Source: Hoeflea_A sp040932035
Lineage (GTDB): Bacteria > Pseudomonadota > Alphaproteobacteria > Rhizobiales > Rhizobiaceae
Direction of reading: 5' to 3'
NCBI RefSeq assembly: GCF_040932035.1
Contig: NZ_JBFRBB010000004.1
Location: forward strand, 372,001-436,000
Length of the DNA stretch: 64,000 nucleotides
The notes beneath the pieces are model-generated. The model ran no database searches and was not told the origin of the DNA. It was given only the letters and a program-made list of their open reading frames with translations. A program made the translations under genes and the position numbers. Shown one piece after another: positions 32,383 through 40,549 of this stretch (the first letter of the stretch is position 1; each line of letters opens with the position of its first letter).

Positions 32383-32757
32383 ATGACTTTTTTGGAATCC
32401 GTTCAAACGGTGTTTTCGAAATACGCGGTTTTTTCGGGACGGGCGACGCGACCGGAATATTGGTGGTGGGTCCTGTTCAACGTGATCGTGTCCGTCGTCA
32501 CGGATATCATCGACGGGGCGATCATTGCGCCGCTTCTGGGATTTGGCATGTATTCCTCCGATGCCGCTGATCCGCTTGGCTGGATTTCAGCACTGGTTCT
32601 TCTTGTTCCCAGCATCGCCGTTTCAGCGCGCCGGCTTCATGATATCGGCCGCTCGGGCTGGTGGCTGCTGCTGATGTTTCTGCCGATCATCGGCTGGCTG
32701 ATTCTTCTTTACTGGCACATTCAGCCAACCGCGCCCGGACAGAATGAATATGGCTGA
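32383..32757 (+). CDS. DUF805 family membrane protein
   Basis: A 124-residue inner-membrane protein with the DUF805 hallmarks. These are an N-terminal amphipathic lead (VFSKYAVFSGRATRPEYWWW), three to four hydrophobic helices, a central SARRLHDIGRSGWW motif, and a C-terminal PTAPGQNEYG. Function of the family is unknown. The ATG at 32383 is preceded by GAGGAGGAAGCG. It may be regulated by the DnaA-box pair upstream. Confidence 0.9.
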   Translation: MTFLESVQTVFSKYAVFSGRATRPEYWWWVLFNVIVSVVTDIIDGAIIAPLLGFGMYSSDAADPLGWISALVLLVPSIAVSARRLHDIGRSGWWLLLMFLPIIGWLILLYWHIQPTAPGQNEYG

Positions 32758-32923
32758 GACAGGCTCGGTTCCGGCTGCTGCAGGGTAGTTCTGCCGGCCG
32801 GCCTCCAGCCCTCGCCTGCTGCAGATGATGTCTGATTACTGACGAGACAAACCGCCACAGCCAGACGGACAGGAAGAGCTTTGCCCTCGCACGGCACCAT
32901 GCACGCCTGAGCCTAAAAAATTA

Positions 32924-32953
32924 TATGACTTGTCATAATATGATATTTCATAT
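32924..32953. promoter_or_regulatory. Two adjacent inverted repeats upstream of the MarR gene
   Basis: TATGAC-TT-GTCATA (32924-32937) is followed without a gap by ATATGA-TATT-TCATAT (32938-32953). Both are perfect. They lie 41-70 bases before the marR-type start, the usual place for MarR autoregulation, and overlap a possible TTGTCA -35 and TATAAA -10. Confidence 0.6.
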
Positions 32954-32993
32954 AAATTCGTTAACACGTGAACGGATTTGGAGGTTCTGCCGC

Positions 32994-33491
32994 ATGTCAC
33001 TTGCGCAGCTCGATTTGAACAACATTCCGGATAGCGCCAGCCTCGTCGCGGTGGCAACGCATCGCCTTTCAAGATTGCTCCGCTCCCAGCTCGGCAAGGT
33101 GCTTGCCGAATGCGGCGATATAAGCATCGCCGAATGGCGGATCTTTGCGGGTCTTCACCAGCATGGTGCTGTTACACAGAAACAGCTTGTGGATTTCACC
33201 AAGATCGAACAGGGGCAGCTAAGCCGCTCCCTGGCGGTCATGGAAGAGCGCAATCTGATCACATCCGCGCGCAGCGACGAGGACCGGCGCGCCAGGTTTT
33301 TCTCCATGACCGATAAGGGCAGGGACTATTTCGAGCGGATATTGCCAAGCGTCATGGCGCACAACCAGGCAATAGACGCGGCATTCACGCCGAGGGAACT
33401 TGACCAGTTTCTTGAGATGGCGGGGCGCATTTTGCAGGCCTCGCTGGATGCCCAATCGGACCGGACGCTCGCACTGAGCGAGACGTCTTAG
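32994..33491 (+). CDS. MarR family transcriptional regulator
   Basis: A 165-residue winged-helix repressor or activator. Residues about 50-125 hold the DNA-binding domain: ISIAEWRIFAGLHQHGAVTQKQLVDFTKIEQGQLSRSLAVMEERNLI, then the wing RSDEDRRARFFSMTDKG. ATG 32994 follows GGAGG by 8 bases. The gene precedes a TRAP transporter and sulfatase on the same strand, so it probably senses the transported compound or its product. Two perfect inverted repeats lie directly upstream. Confidence 0.9.
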   Translation: MSLAQLDLNNIPDSASLVAVATHRLSRLLRSQLGKVLAECGDISIAEWRIFAGLHQHGAVTQKQLVDFTKIEQGQLSRSLAVMEERNLITSARSDEDRRARFFSMTDKGRDYFERILPSVMAHNQAIDAAFTPRELDQFLEMAGRILQASLDAQSDRTLALSETS

Positions 33492-33582
33492 CCAGCGGCC
33501 CAACGGCTGCTGCAATGACCTGTTTCCGCGAAACGAGAACACAGGCTGAAGAAAAGAAATCAGACAATGTAGGGAGAGAGAG

Positions 33583-34590
33583 ATGCTCAAAAAACTAACG
33601 GCAGCCGCCTTTTCTGCCACACTGGCCGTCGCGGCCTTGCCCGCCACGGCACAAATTTACAAGGGCGAAACGTCTGCACCCGGTGGTGCCACGCATGCCG
33701 CGATGGTCGCCATAGCCAAGATTGCCAATGACAAGGCCGACATCGACATCCAGATCAATGATGGCCAGACCCTGACGAGTGCGGCGATCAAGAACGCGCA
33801 GGGAAAGATTGATTTCTCCATCGTGCCGCCCGCGGTCTACGTCTTCATGACCAAGGGTCAGGCGATGTACAAAAAGATGGGGCAGGACGCGATCGACGCT
33901 TCGCAGAACCTGCGCTCCATATTCGCCTTCACCGGCGGTGCATTCCATCCGATGACCTATGCGGATTCAGGCATTACCTCGCTTTCGGATCTGAAGGGAA
34001 AGAAAGTCTTCACGGGTCCGCCATCGGGCGCCGCTTCCAAGAATGTCGAGGAGGTGCTGAGGATCGAGACCGGTCTTGAGGCGGGTAAGGATTACGAAGC
34101 CATCCACCTCAACTGGGGCGCCGGCACGCAGGCGATGATGGATGGAAAACTCGACGCCATGTTCAATGCGACGGCTGTCGGCAGCGCCAATGTCGAGCAG
34201 ATCGGATTGACCAACAAGATCCGCTTTCTGGGGATTGATCCCGAAAAGCTCAATTCGCAGGAATACAAGGACTATCTGAAAGTCCCCGGCAGGGCGTTTG
34301 GCGAAATTCCCGCCAATACCTATTCCGGCCAGGTCAATGAAGCGTCCGTGACCGTTCCCATGTACATCATGGTCTCCGCCACCCGCGCGGACCTTGACGA
34401 AGACCTTGTCTACAACATCACCAAGGCCTTCTGGGAAAACCTCGATTCAGTCCATGAAAGCTCGGCGCTGCTGAAGGCCATTACAAAGGAAACAGCCTTT
34501 GATGCCCTCAATATTCCGCTGCACAAGGGAGCCTATCGATATTATGTCGAGGCCGGCTTCGATGTGCCGGATGCCGTAAAGCCGCAATAA
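33583..34590 (+). CDS. TAXI family TRAP transporter solute-binding protein
   Basis: A 335-residue periplasmic protein with a signal peptide (MLKKLTAAAFSATLAVAALPATAQ). The mature part matches the TAXI family of TRAP transporter receptors: GGATHAAMVAIAKIAND, LKGKKVFTGPPSGAASKNVEEVL, and LNWGAGTQAMMDGKLDAMF. TAXI systems use ion gradients rather than ATP. The substrate is unknown; a sulfated or otherwise anionic organic compound is suggested by the sulfatase gene downstream. Strong ribosome-binding site AGGGAGAGAG before ATG 33583. Confidence 0.9.
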   Translation: MLKKLTAAAFSATLAVAALPATAQIYKGETSAPGGATHAAMVAIAKIANDKADIDIQINDGQTLTSAAIKNAQGKIDFSIVPPAVYVFMTKGQAMYKKMGQDAIDASQNLRSIFAFTGGAFHPMTYADSGITSLSDLKGKKVFTGPPSGAASKNVEEVLRIETGLEAGKDYEAIHLNWGAGTQAMMDGKLDAMFNATAVGSANVEQIGLTNKIRFLGIDPEKLNSQEYKDYLKVPGRAFGEIPANTYSGQVNEASVTVPMYIMVSATRADLDEDLVYNITKAFWENLDSVHESSALLKAITKETAFDALNIPLHKGAYRYYVEAGFDVPDAVKPQ

Positions 34591-34620
34591 CAAACCGGCT
34601 TTGACGCGGAGCGTCTGATA

Positions 34621-34643
34621 CGGGTGCGGTTTGGCCGCACCCG
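34621..34643 (+). promoter_or_regulatory. Intercistronic hairpin between TRAP receptor and permease
   Basis: CGGGTGCGG (34621-34629) and CCGCACCCG (34635-34643) form a perfect 9-bp stem with a 5-base loop and no T-run. Hairpins in this position commonly protect the upstream binding-protein message and lower permease expression. Confidence 0.5.
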
Positions 34644-34700
34644 CACAGCGCCAACAAGCACCCGCCCGGGCAACACCTTGGAAACCAGGGGATTCAGCAT

Positions 34701-36650
34701 ATGCAGGACCCGCACTCAATGACGCTGCCAAAATGGACAGTGCAGCTCGCCGGCCTGTGTGCCATTTCGCTGGCGGTTTTCGGCGTTGCAAATGCTCTGC
34801 CCACTTGGGGGTATCTGCCCCGGATCGGACCCTTTCCGAGTGAGCTGGTGCGCCCGATCATGTTTGCGCTTTCCATTGCTGTCGTGATCCTGCTGAACCC
34901 CTTCGCGCGGACATTTGCAAACCAAGGGCGCAAGGGCATCATTTTGGGTGCGGTGCTGGATGTGTTGCTCTTTGTGGCTGCCGCCATTCCCCTGTTTCTC
35001 TACTACACCGAAATCAAGGCGCTGAATGAGGGGCTGTTTTACTTCGATCCGTTCCACGCCCTCATGGCGCTGATCGGTGCGTTGGTGATAACGGTTCTGT
35101 GCTGGCGCGAATGGGGAGCGCCGCTATCCGTCTTCGGCCTCATATGCATATTCTATTTCTATACCGGGCATTATTGGCCGGGCATATTCGAAACGGCGCC
35201 CGTCGATATCGTTGAATCAACCGCAAGCGACTTGTGGTTCAACCTCAATGACGGGATCCTCGGAACCATAGCCGGCATCGTCATCTATACGGTCCTGCCA
35301 TTCATTCTTCTGGGCAGCATGCTTGAGGGGAGCGGTGCCGGATTGTCGCTGATCAAGCTCTCTTACAATCTGATGCGGCGCTTTCGCGGCGGGCCGGCCC
35401 ATGCGGCAATTGTCGCCTCGGCTCTTTTCGGCACCATGTCCGGTGGTGCTGTCGCCAATGTCGTGGGAACCGGCGTCCTGACCATTCCTATGATCCGCAA
35501 GCGCGGCTTTAGCCCGGCTTTTTCCGGCGGCGTCGAAGCAACCGCTTCGTCCGGTGGTCAGATCATGCCGCCCATCATGGGGGCTGCCGCGCTGGTGATG
35601 GCAGATTTTACCGGCATTTCATACCTGACCGTCATCGTCGCGGCACTCGTTCCGGCGCTCGCCTATTATGCGAGCCTTTTTGCGACGGTGATTTTCGAAG
35701 CGCGGCGCCTCGGTGTCGAGGCGGTCGAGGTTGACGGCATCGAGGAAGAGATGGTCCTGGTTCCGCAGGACTACAAGAACATGATCCTGATCTTTGCGCC
35801 GGTCGTCACGGTGATTGTCGCCCTTTTGAACGGCCTTTCTCCCGCGGGGTCGGGCATAACGGCGCTGTTTTTGCTGATTGTCATCAGTTTTCTCAACCCC
35901 GAGGTTCGCCGAAATCCCTTACGTCTTGTTGATTCACTCATCCAGGGCGGTTTCAACTTTGCCCGGGTCGTCGTCGCAGTCGGCGTGATCGGCATTGTCA
36001 CGGCGGTACTCGGGGCAACCGATCTGCCGGGCGACTTTGCCCAGGTGATTGCGCAGGCCGCCGACCACTGGCTGTTCCTCACGCTGGTGCTTGCCATGTT
36101 GTCGGCCCTACTGCTCGGCATGGGTATGCCGACCCTGCCGGCCTACCTCACCATTATTCTCATACTCGGCCCGTCGCTGCAGCGCCTTGGCCTTGAAACA
36201 CTGACGGCACACATGTTCGTCTTTTACTATGGCGTGGCCTCTAATATTACGCCACCGGTTGCGCTTGCCGCCTTTGCGGCTGCCGCCATCGCACAGGCAT
36301 CGCCCCTCCAGACGGCGGTCAAGGCGATGCGCATCGGCGCCGTGATGTTCGTCATACCGTTCGTGTTTGCCTATTATCCAGTGTTGCTTGTCGTCAGGGA
36401 AGCCGGCGCCGAATTTGACCTTGCGGCATTTGGATCGATTGTCCTGCGTATGGGTGTGATGATTTATCTGATGGCGAGTGCCGCAAGCGGCTTTGACAGC
36501 AGGCGGCTCGGAATTGTGGAAGTGGCGCTGCGCATTGCTCTGGCGATCGGCGTGCTTCACACCAGCGCCTATGTGCACTGGCCGCTTGCGGCCGCGGCGG
36601 TGGCATATGTTTTGTGGAGCCGCAGGCGAGCAGACCCGGCTTTTGCGTAA
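34701..36650 (+). CDS. TRAP transporter fused permease (DctQM type)
   Basis: A 649-residue integral membrane protein with many hydrophobic helices. It is the fused small-plus-large permease that accompanies TAXI receptors. The DctM part begins at about residue 120 and contains ILLGSMLEGSGAGLSLIKL, GTMSGGAVANVVGTGVLTIPMIRKRGF and GMGMPTLPAYLTIILILGP, all typical. It forms a secondary uptake system with the upstream binding protein. The sulfatase gene begins 11 bases after its stop codon, so the three are one operon. Confidence 0.92.
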   Translation: MQDPHSMTLPKWTVQLAGLCAISLAVFGVANALPTWGYLPRIGPFPSELVRPIMFALSIAVVILLNPFARTFANQGRKGIILGAVLDVLLFVAAAIPLFLYYTEIKALNEGLFYFDPFHALMALIGALVITVLCWREWGAPLSVFGLICIFYFYTGHYWPGIFETAPVDIVESTASDLWFNLNDGILGTIAGIVIYTVLPFILLGSMLEGSGAGLSLIKLSYNLMRRFRGGPAHAAIVASALFGTMSGGAVANVVGTGVLTIPMIRKRGFSPAFSGGVEATASSGGQIMPPIMGAAALVMADFTGISYLTVIVAALVPALAYYASLFATVIFEARRLGVEAVEVDGIEEEMVLVPQDYKNMILIFAPVVTVIVALLNGLSPAGSGITALFLLIVISFLNPEVRRNPLRLVDSLIQGGFNFARVVVAVGVIGIVTAVLGATDLPGDFAQVIAQAADHWLFLTLVLAMLSALLLGMGMPTLPAYLTIILILGPSLQRLGLETLTAHMFVFYYGVASNITPPVALAAFAAAAIAQASPLQTAVKAMRIGAVMFVIPFVFAYYPVLLVVREAGAEFDLAAFGSIVLRMGVMIYLMASAASGFDSRRLGIVEVALRIALAIGVLHTSAYVHWPLAAAAVAYVLWSRRRADPAFA

Positions 36651-36661
36651 AGGAATATCAG

Positions 36662-38221
36662 GTGAGCGGCAGACCCAACTTTGTGTTTTTCATAACCGAT
36701 CAGCACCGGGCCGACTGGCTTGGCTGTTATGGTCACAACGTCGTAAGAACACCGCATATCGATGCGCTGGCGCAAAACGGTACACGATTTGACAATTTCC
36801 ACGTTGCCTCGCCGGTGTGCATGCCCAACAGGGCTTCCCTAATAACGGGTCGTTATCCGAGCGTTCACGGCCTGCGTTACAATGGCTGCACACTGCCGCA
36901 CAGCGCCAACACCTTTGTCGATGTGCTCGCCGCCGCAGGCTATCACACCGCTGCCATCGGCAAGAGCCATTTGCAGCCTTTTTTGGACCCGAAGCCGGTC
37001 TGCCATTCCGCCGAAGGCATTCTGATTGAGGAGGCCTGGAAACGGGACGACAATGATTATTTGCAGGAGCAGCCGGGACGCTATCTTTCCGACGGCCGCT
37101 ATGAATTCGCGACACCCTATTACGGCTACCAGCACGTCGACATGGTGACCAATCACGGCGACCGCTGCGGCGGTCACTACCAGCAGTGGCTGCGCCAGAA
37201 GGCGCCTGACTGGCAGGCATTGCAGGACGACGGCAACGAGCTGCCGCACAACTATTCCTGCCCGCAGGCATTCAGGACACCGGTGCCGGAAGAGCTTTAT
37301 CCGACCGCCTATATTCGCGACCGGGCCTCAGACTACCTGGAAAGCAGAAAGGGAAATGACGAGCCGTTTTTCCTCTTTGTGTCTTTTCCCGATCCGCATC
37401 ATCCGTTCAATCCGCCGGGCCGGTACTGGGACATGTATTCGCCGGACGAATTCGACGTTCCGTTGCCCTATGAGGCGCACGTCAATCCGCCGCCGCCGAT
37501 GCGGCATCTGCACCAAAAATGGGAACATGGCGGAAAGCAGGAGACCCCGCAGACCGCCATGATGCTGGGGCCGGATCAGTTGCGCGAAGCCATGGCGCTG
37601 ACGGCCGGCATGATTTCCATGGTCGACGATGCGGTGGGCGACGTCGTCGAAAGCCTGCGCGCAAGCGGCCACTACGACAACACCGTCATCTGCTTCAATT
37701 CCGATCACGGAGACTATCTCGGCGACTTCAACATGATCCTGAAAGGGGCGCTGCAGTTTCGCTCGATCACCCGGGTGCCGTTCATCTGGTCGGATCCGAT
37801 GCGGCAGACCGTTGCCGACACAAATGTGCTGGCCTCGAGCCTCGACATTTCCGCTTCCGTACTGGAGCGCGCAGGCCTTCCTCCCTATGGCGGAATGCAG
37901 GGCCGCAGCCTTCTGCCATGCCTTGAAGGAGGCGCGGACCTGCGTGAAGATCTTGTCGTCGAATATAATGACGGCGGTATTCGCCTGGGCTTTGAAGCGC
38001 CTGCGCGGGTGCGTTCTTTACTGACGCAACGCTACCGCTTCACGCTGTACCGCGATCAGCCATGGGGCGAACTCTATGACCATGAGAACGATCCCCGCGA
38101 AACACATAACCGATGGGACGATCCCGCCTATGCGTCCGTCAAGGCAGAGCTGTCGCTCCGCCTCAATCATCAGCTCACCGCCATGATGGATGAGAGCCCG
38201 AAAGGGCGTCACATGGCCTGA
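36662..38221 (+). CDS. Type I sulfatase (formylglycine-dependent)
   Basis: A 519-residue alkaline-phosphatase-superfamily hydrolase. The N-terminal metal site FFITDQHRADWLGCYGH is followed by the modification motif CMPNRASLITGRYP; this Cys becomes formylglycine. Later metal ligands are in NSDHGDYLGDF. It lacks a signal peptide, so it works in the cytoplasm on an imported sulfate ester. Phosphonate monoester hydrolases use the same chemistry and cannot be excluded. The start is GTG 36662 behind AAAGGAATATCAG; the open frame upstream overlaps the permease gene. No formylglycine-generating enzyme is in the window. Confidence 0.88.
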   Translation: MSGRPNFVFFITDQHRADWLGCYGHNVVRTPHIDALAQNGTRFDNFHVASPVCMPNRASLITGRYPSVHGLRYNGCTLPHSANTFVDVLAAAGYHTAAIGKSHLQPFLDPKPVCHSAEGILIEEAWKRDDNDYLQEQPGRYLSDGRYEFATPYYGYQHVDMVTNHGDRCGGHYQQWLRQKAPDWQALQDDGNELPHNYSCPQAFRTPVPEELYPTAYIRDRASDYLESRKGNDEPFFLFVSFPDPHHPFNPPGRYWDMYSPDEFDVPLPYEAHVNPPPPMRHLHQKWEHGGKQETPQTAMMLGPDQLREAMALTAGMISMVDDAVGDVVESLRASGHYDNTVICFNSDHGDYLGDFNMILKGALQFRSITRVPFIWSDPMRQTVADTNVLASSLDISASVLERAGLPPYGGMQGRSLLPCLEGGADLREDLVVEYNDGGIRLGFEAPARVRSLLTQRYRFTLYRDQPWGELYDHENDPRETHNRWDDPAYASVKAELSLRLNHQLTAMMDESPKGRHMA

Positions 38222-38289
38222 TTGGCTTTGGCGGGCGGCGCCTTACCCGGCAGTTCAGATGCGTGATATTAATTGGTGGACACACTGCG

Positions 38290-39501
38290 TTAGCGCAGCC
38301 GGATCGGCAGTTTTTCAAGGCAGCGCATGTTGAAATTCTTTGTGTGGGAGAGGGCGTCCGTTGTCAGCTCGATGGCGCTTGTGCGCTCCAGCAATATCTC
38401 GAATGCGATCCTTGCCTCGAAGCGCGCCAGCTGGATACCGGCACATAGGTGCGGCCCGGTGCCGAAACCGAGTTGATGGATATGGCCGCGCCTCACGTCC
38501 AGCGTATCGGGACGATCGAATATTTCCGGATCGCGATTGGCTGCGGCAAGCACCGGGATGACCATCTCGCCTGCTCGGATCAGCCGGTCGCCGATGCTGA
38601 CGTCTTCGACCGCCACGCGCCCGAGAAACTGGATCGGACCCTCGAGCCGCAGAAATTCTTCGACTGCATCGGGGATCAGGCTCGGATCGGCACGCAAGGC
38701 CGCCATCTGGTCCGGGTTCTTGAGCAGGAGCCCGAGACCGTTCGCCAGCAGGCACGTCGTTGTTTCGTTGCCTGCATTGAGCAGCAGGATGCAATTTGCG
38801 ATCAGCTCGTCCATGTCCAGCGAATGGTCCCTGTCTGCGGCAAGGACCAGCGAGCTGATGAGATCGGAACCCGGTGCCCGGCGCGCCGCTTCAACCTTGC
38901 CTGCAAGATACTCGCTGAACTCGGCGATTTGCGCGCCGCAATAGTCGAGTTGCTCTTCGGAGAGATGCACATAGAAGTTAAGGGCAACCGTCGAATAGGC
39001 GTCGCACCAGATCTTGATCTGTTCGCGTTCCTCCGAGGGAATGCCGACGATTTCCGAAATGATCAGAATGGGCAGTGGCGCGGCGAACTCCGAGACGAAC
39101 TCCATCTCTCCCTTTTGCAGGCCCGGAGCTAGCAGCGTGTTGCACAATGAGCGGATATTGTCACCGTATTCCTCGACTGCGGTACGGGTAAATGCGCTGT
39201 GAACCAGATCGTGCAGACGCTTGTGCGTTGGATCGTCAGTCTGCAGCATGATGCGCGACAACAGATCGAACACCGCTTTGTGCTTTTCAGAATAGCGCAT
39301 TCGCGCACTGGTCACCCGGTCGGAGGAAAAGCTGCGGTTTTTCATCACCGCCATGACGTCGCGGTGCCGGGTCACGATCCAGGCGTTGCGGGCGCTGTCC
39401 CAATGCACCGGATCGCTCTCACGCAGCCTTTTGTAGATTGGAAACGGATCTTCCAGCATTTCAGGACCGAAGAGGTTGATGCTGTCATCGTTCCGCGCCA
39501 T
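38290..39501 (-). CDS. Cytochrome P450
   Basis: A 403-residue soluble class I bacterial P450. The haem-binding loop is LGFGTGPHLCAGIQLARFE, with the cysteinate ligand. The I-helix oxygen-activating motif is LLLNAGNETTTCLLANG, and the K-helix has EEFLRLE. It needs a ferredoxin and reductase, neither of which is encoded nearby. Substrate unknown. ATG 39501 follows GGGAG. It is convergent with the sulfatase gene. Confidence 0.93.
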   Translation of the reverse strand: MARNDDSINLFGPEMLEDPFPIYKRLRESDPVHWDSARNAWIVTRHRDVMAVMKNRSFSSDRVTSARMRYSEKHKAVFDLLSRIMLQTDDPTHKRLHDLVHSAFTRTAVEEYGDNIRSLCNTLLAPGLQKGEMEFVSEFAAPLPILIISEIVGIPSEEREQIKIWCDAYSTVALNFYVHLSEEQLDYCGAQIAEFSEYLAGKVEAARRAPGSDLISSLVLAADRDHSLDMDELIANCILLLNAGNETTTCLLANGLGLLLKNPDQMAALRADPSLIPDAVEEFLRLEGPIQFLGRVAVEDVSIGDRLIRAGEMVIPVLAAANRDPEIFDRPDTLDVRRGHIHQLGFGTGPHLCAGIQLARFEARIAFEILLERTSAIELTTDALSHTKNFNMRCLEKLPIRLR

Positions 39502-39611
39502 GCCGCACTCCCGGTGGGGTAATAGATCTGGAGAGAATCAGAATATCACGATTTTACTGGCTGTCAGGGCTTCCGTTGCGTTGCGTGGCACTACGCTATT
39601 TTTCGAAATCG

Positions 39612-40010
39612 CTAACCAGTTTCTCCCTGCAGGACGTCAGGCAGCAGAAAGATCTTGCGGGCAAGATCGTTGTTCAGCCGCTCGGGCGAGTACCATTTGG
39701 CGAGCGGATTTTTTTCAAGAAGGTCGGCATTGGCGGCAATGAATTCGTCGAAACAGCCGTCGGGACCTGCATCTATGCGTTCTGCGATCAGCCCCATGAA
39801 GGCGAAGGTGATCGTCGTGTTGTATTTGCGCGCGGCGCCTGCCTTGGTAGCAATAGCGTTGAGGCTTTCCGCATAGCGTACCGTGGCGTCGATGAAGTCG
39901 TATTTCTTCAAGAGCTCATAGGCGACTGCGATGTGATCGCGGTGCTTGAATGTGCTGGCGTCGAGATTGCGCGCCTCGAAAGACTGCGCGAGTGCTCCGT
40001 ATCGGCTCAT
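39612..40010 (-). CDS. Conserved protein of unknown function with an HRDHIAxAY motif
   Basis: A 132-residue soluble protein, mostly helical. Recognisable conserved-looking blocks are FKHRDHIAVAYELLKKYDF, RKYNTTITFAFMGLIAERI and NPLAKWYSPERLNNDLARK. The paired histidines in HRDH could bind metal. I do not recognise a characterised family. It overlaps the upstream RHH gene by ATGA (40007-40010), so the two are translationally coupled. No ribosome-binding site of its own is needed. Confidence 0.7.
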   Translation of the reverse strand: MSRYGALAQSFEARNLDASTFKHRDHIAVAYELLKKYDFIDATVRYAESLNAIATKAGAARKYNTTITFAFMGLIAERIDAGPDGCFDEFIAANADLLEKNPLAKWYSPERLNNDLARKIFLLPDVLQGETG

Positions 40011-40258
40011 TGTTCTGTCTCCTTCAGCTTGTGGCTGTCGGTGGCATTCAGGTCGAGATCGTAGACATCCTTGAGCTGCTTTATCTTTTTCAGCGTCTCG
40101 CTGGAAAAGGGCGGCTTGTTTTCAAAGGCGTGAAGCGCCAAGCCCTCCACCAGGTCGCCGACGGAAAGATCCAGATGTTCAGCGAGGCCCTTCAGCACCT
40201 TCAGGAGCCGTTTTTCCAGCCGAATGCCCGTCTGCACACGTTCGATTGATTTTGCCAT
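40007..40258 (-). CDS. Small ribbon-helix-helix-like protein
   Basis: An 83-residue protein whose first 45 residues fit a ribbon-helix-helix fold: strand RVQTGIRLE, helix KRLLKVLKGLAEHLD, helix VGDLVEGLALHAFE. A charged tail follows. RHH proteins of this size are usually DNA-binding antitoxins or small regulators. It is directly coupled to the unknown 132-residue protein and lies behind a tandem heptad repeat, as for RHH autoregulation. Confidence 0.7.
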   Translation of the reverse strand: MAKSIERVQTGIRLEKRLLKVLKGLAEHLDLSVGDLVEGLALHAFENKPPFSSETLKKIKQLKDVYDLDLNATDSHKLKETEQ

Positions 40259-40282
40259 TTGTTATATATGTACCAATGTACC
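40259..40282. promoter_or_regulatory. Tandem heptad operator and promoter of the RHH module
   Basis: Read towards the gene, GGTACAT-T-GGTACAT is a direct repeat of a heptad (ATGTACC copies at 40268-40274 and 40276-40282 on the + strand). TATAAC follows immediately and ends four bases before the ATG, so it could be a -10 hexamer for a leaderless or near-leaderless transcript. Tandem short repeats are typical RHH binding sites. Confidence 0.5.
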
Positions 40283-40549
40283 TAAGATGTCAAACGTTTC
40301 AGGCGGGCGACGTGCGTTTCCCGGTCGCGCAAGCGGACCATCCGGTTCGTTGCCTGCAAACCGGCTCCATCGACCGGCGATTGCCGAACGCACTTTCACC
40401 GGTTGCTTCCGTAAAAGTTGGTTGCTCTCGGAATTTCGCCATTAAGTGGTTCAAATCAAAAGAATTTCGCTCTAGCATCACACCAGGGGTACATGTGCGG
40501 AAAGTCGGGAAACACCGATTGATGCACTCAAGGGAGGCCAGACGCATTG

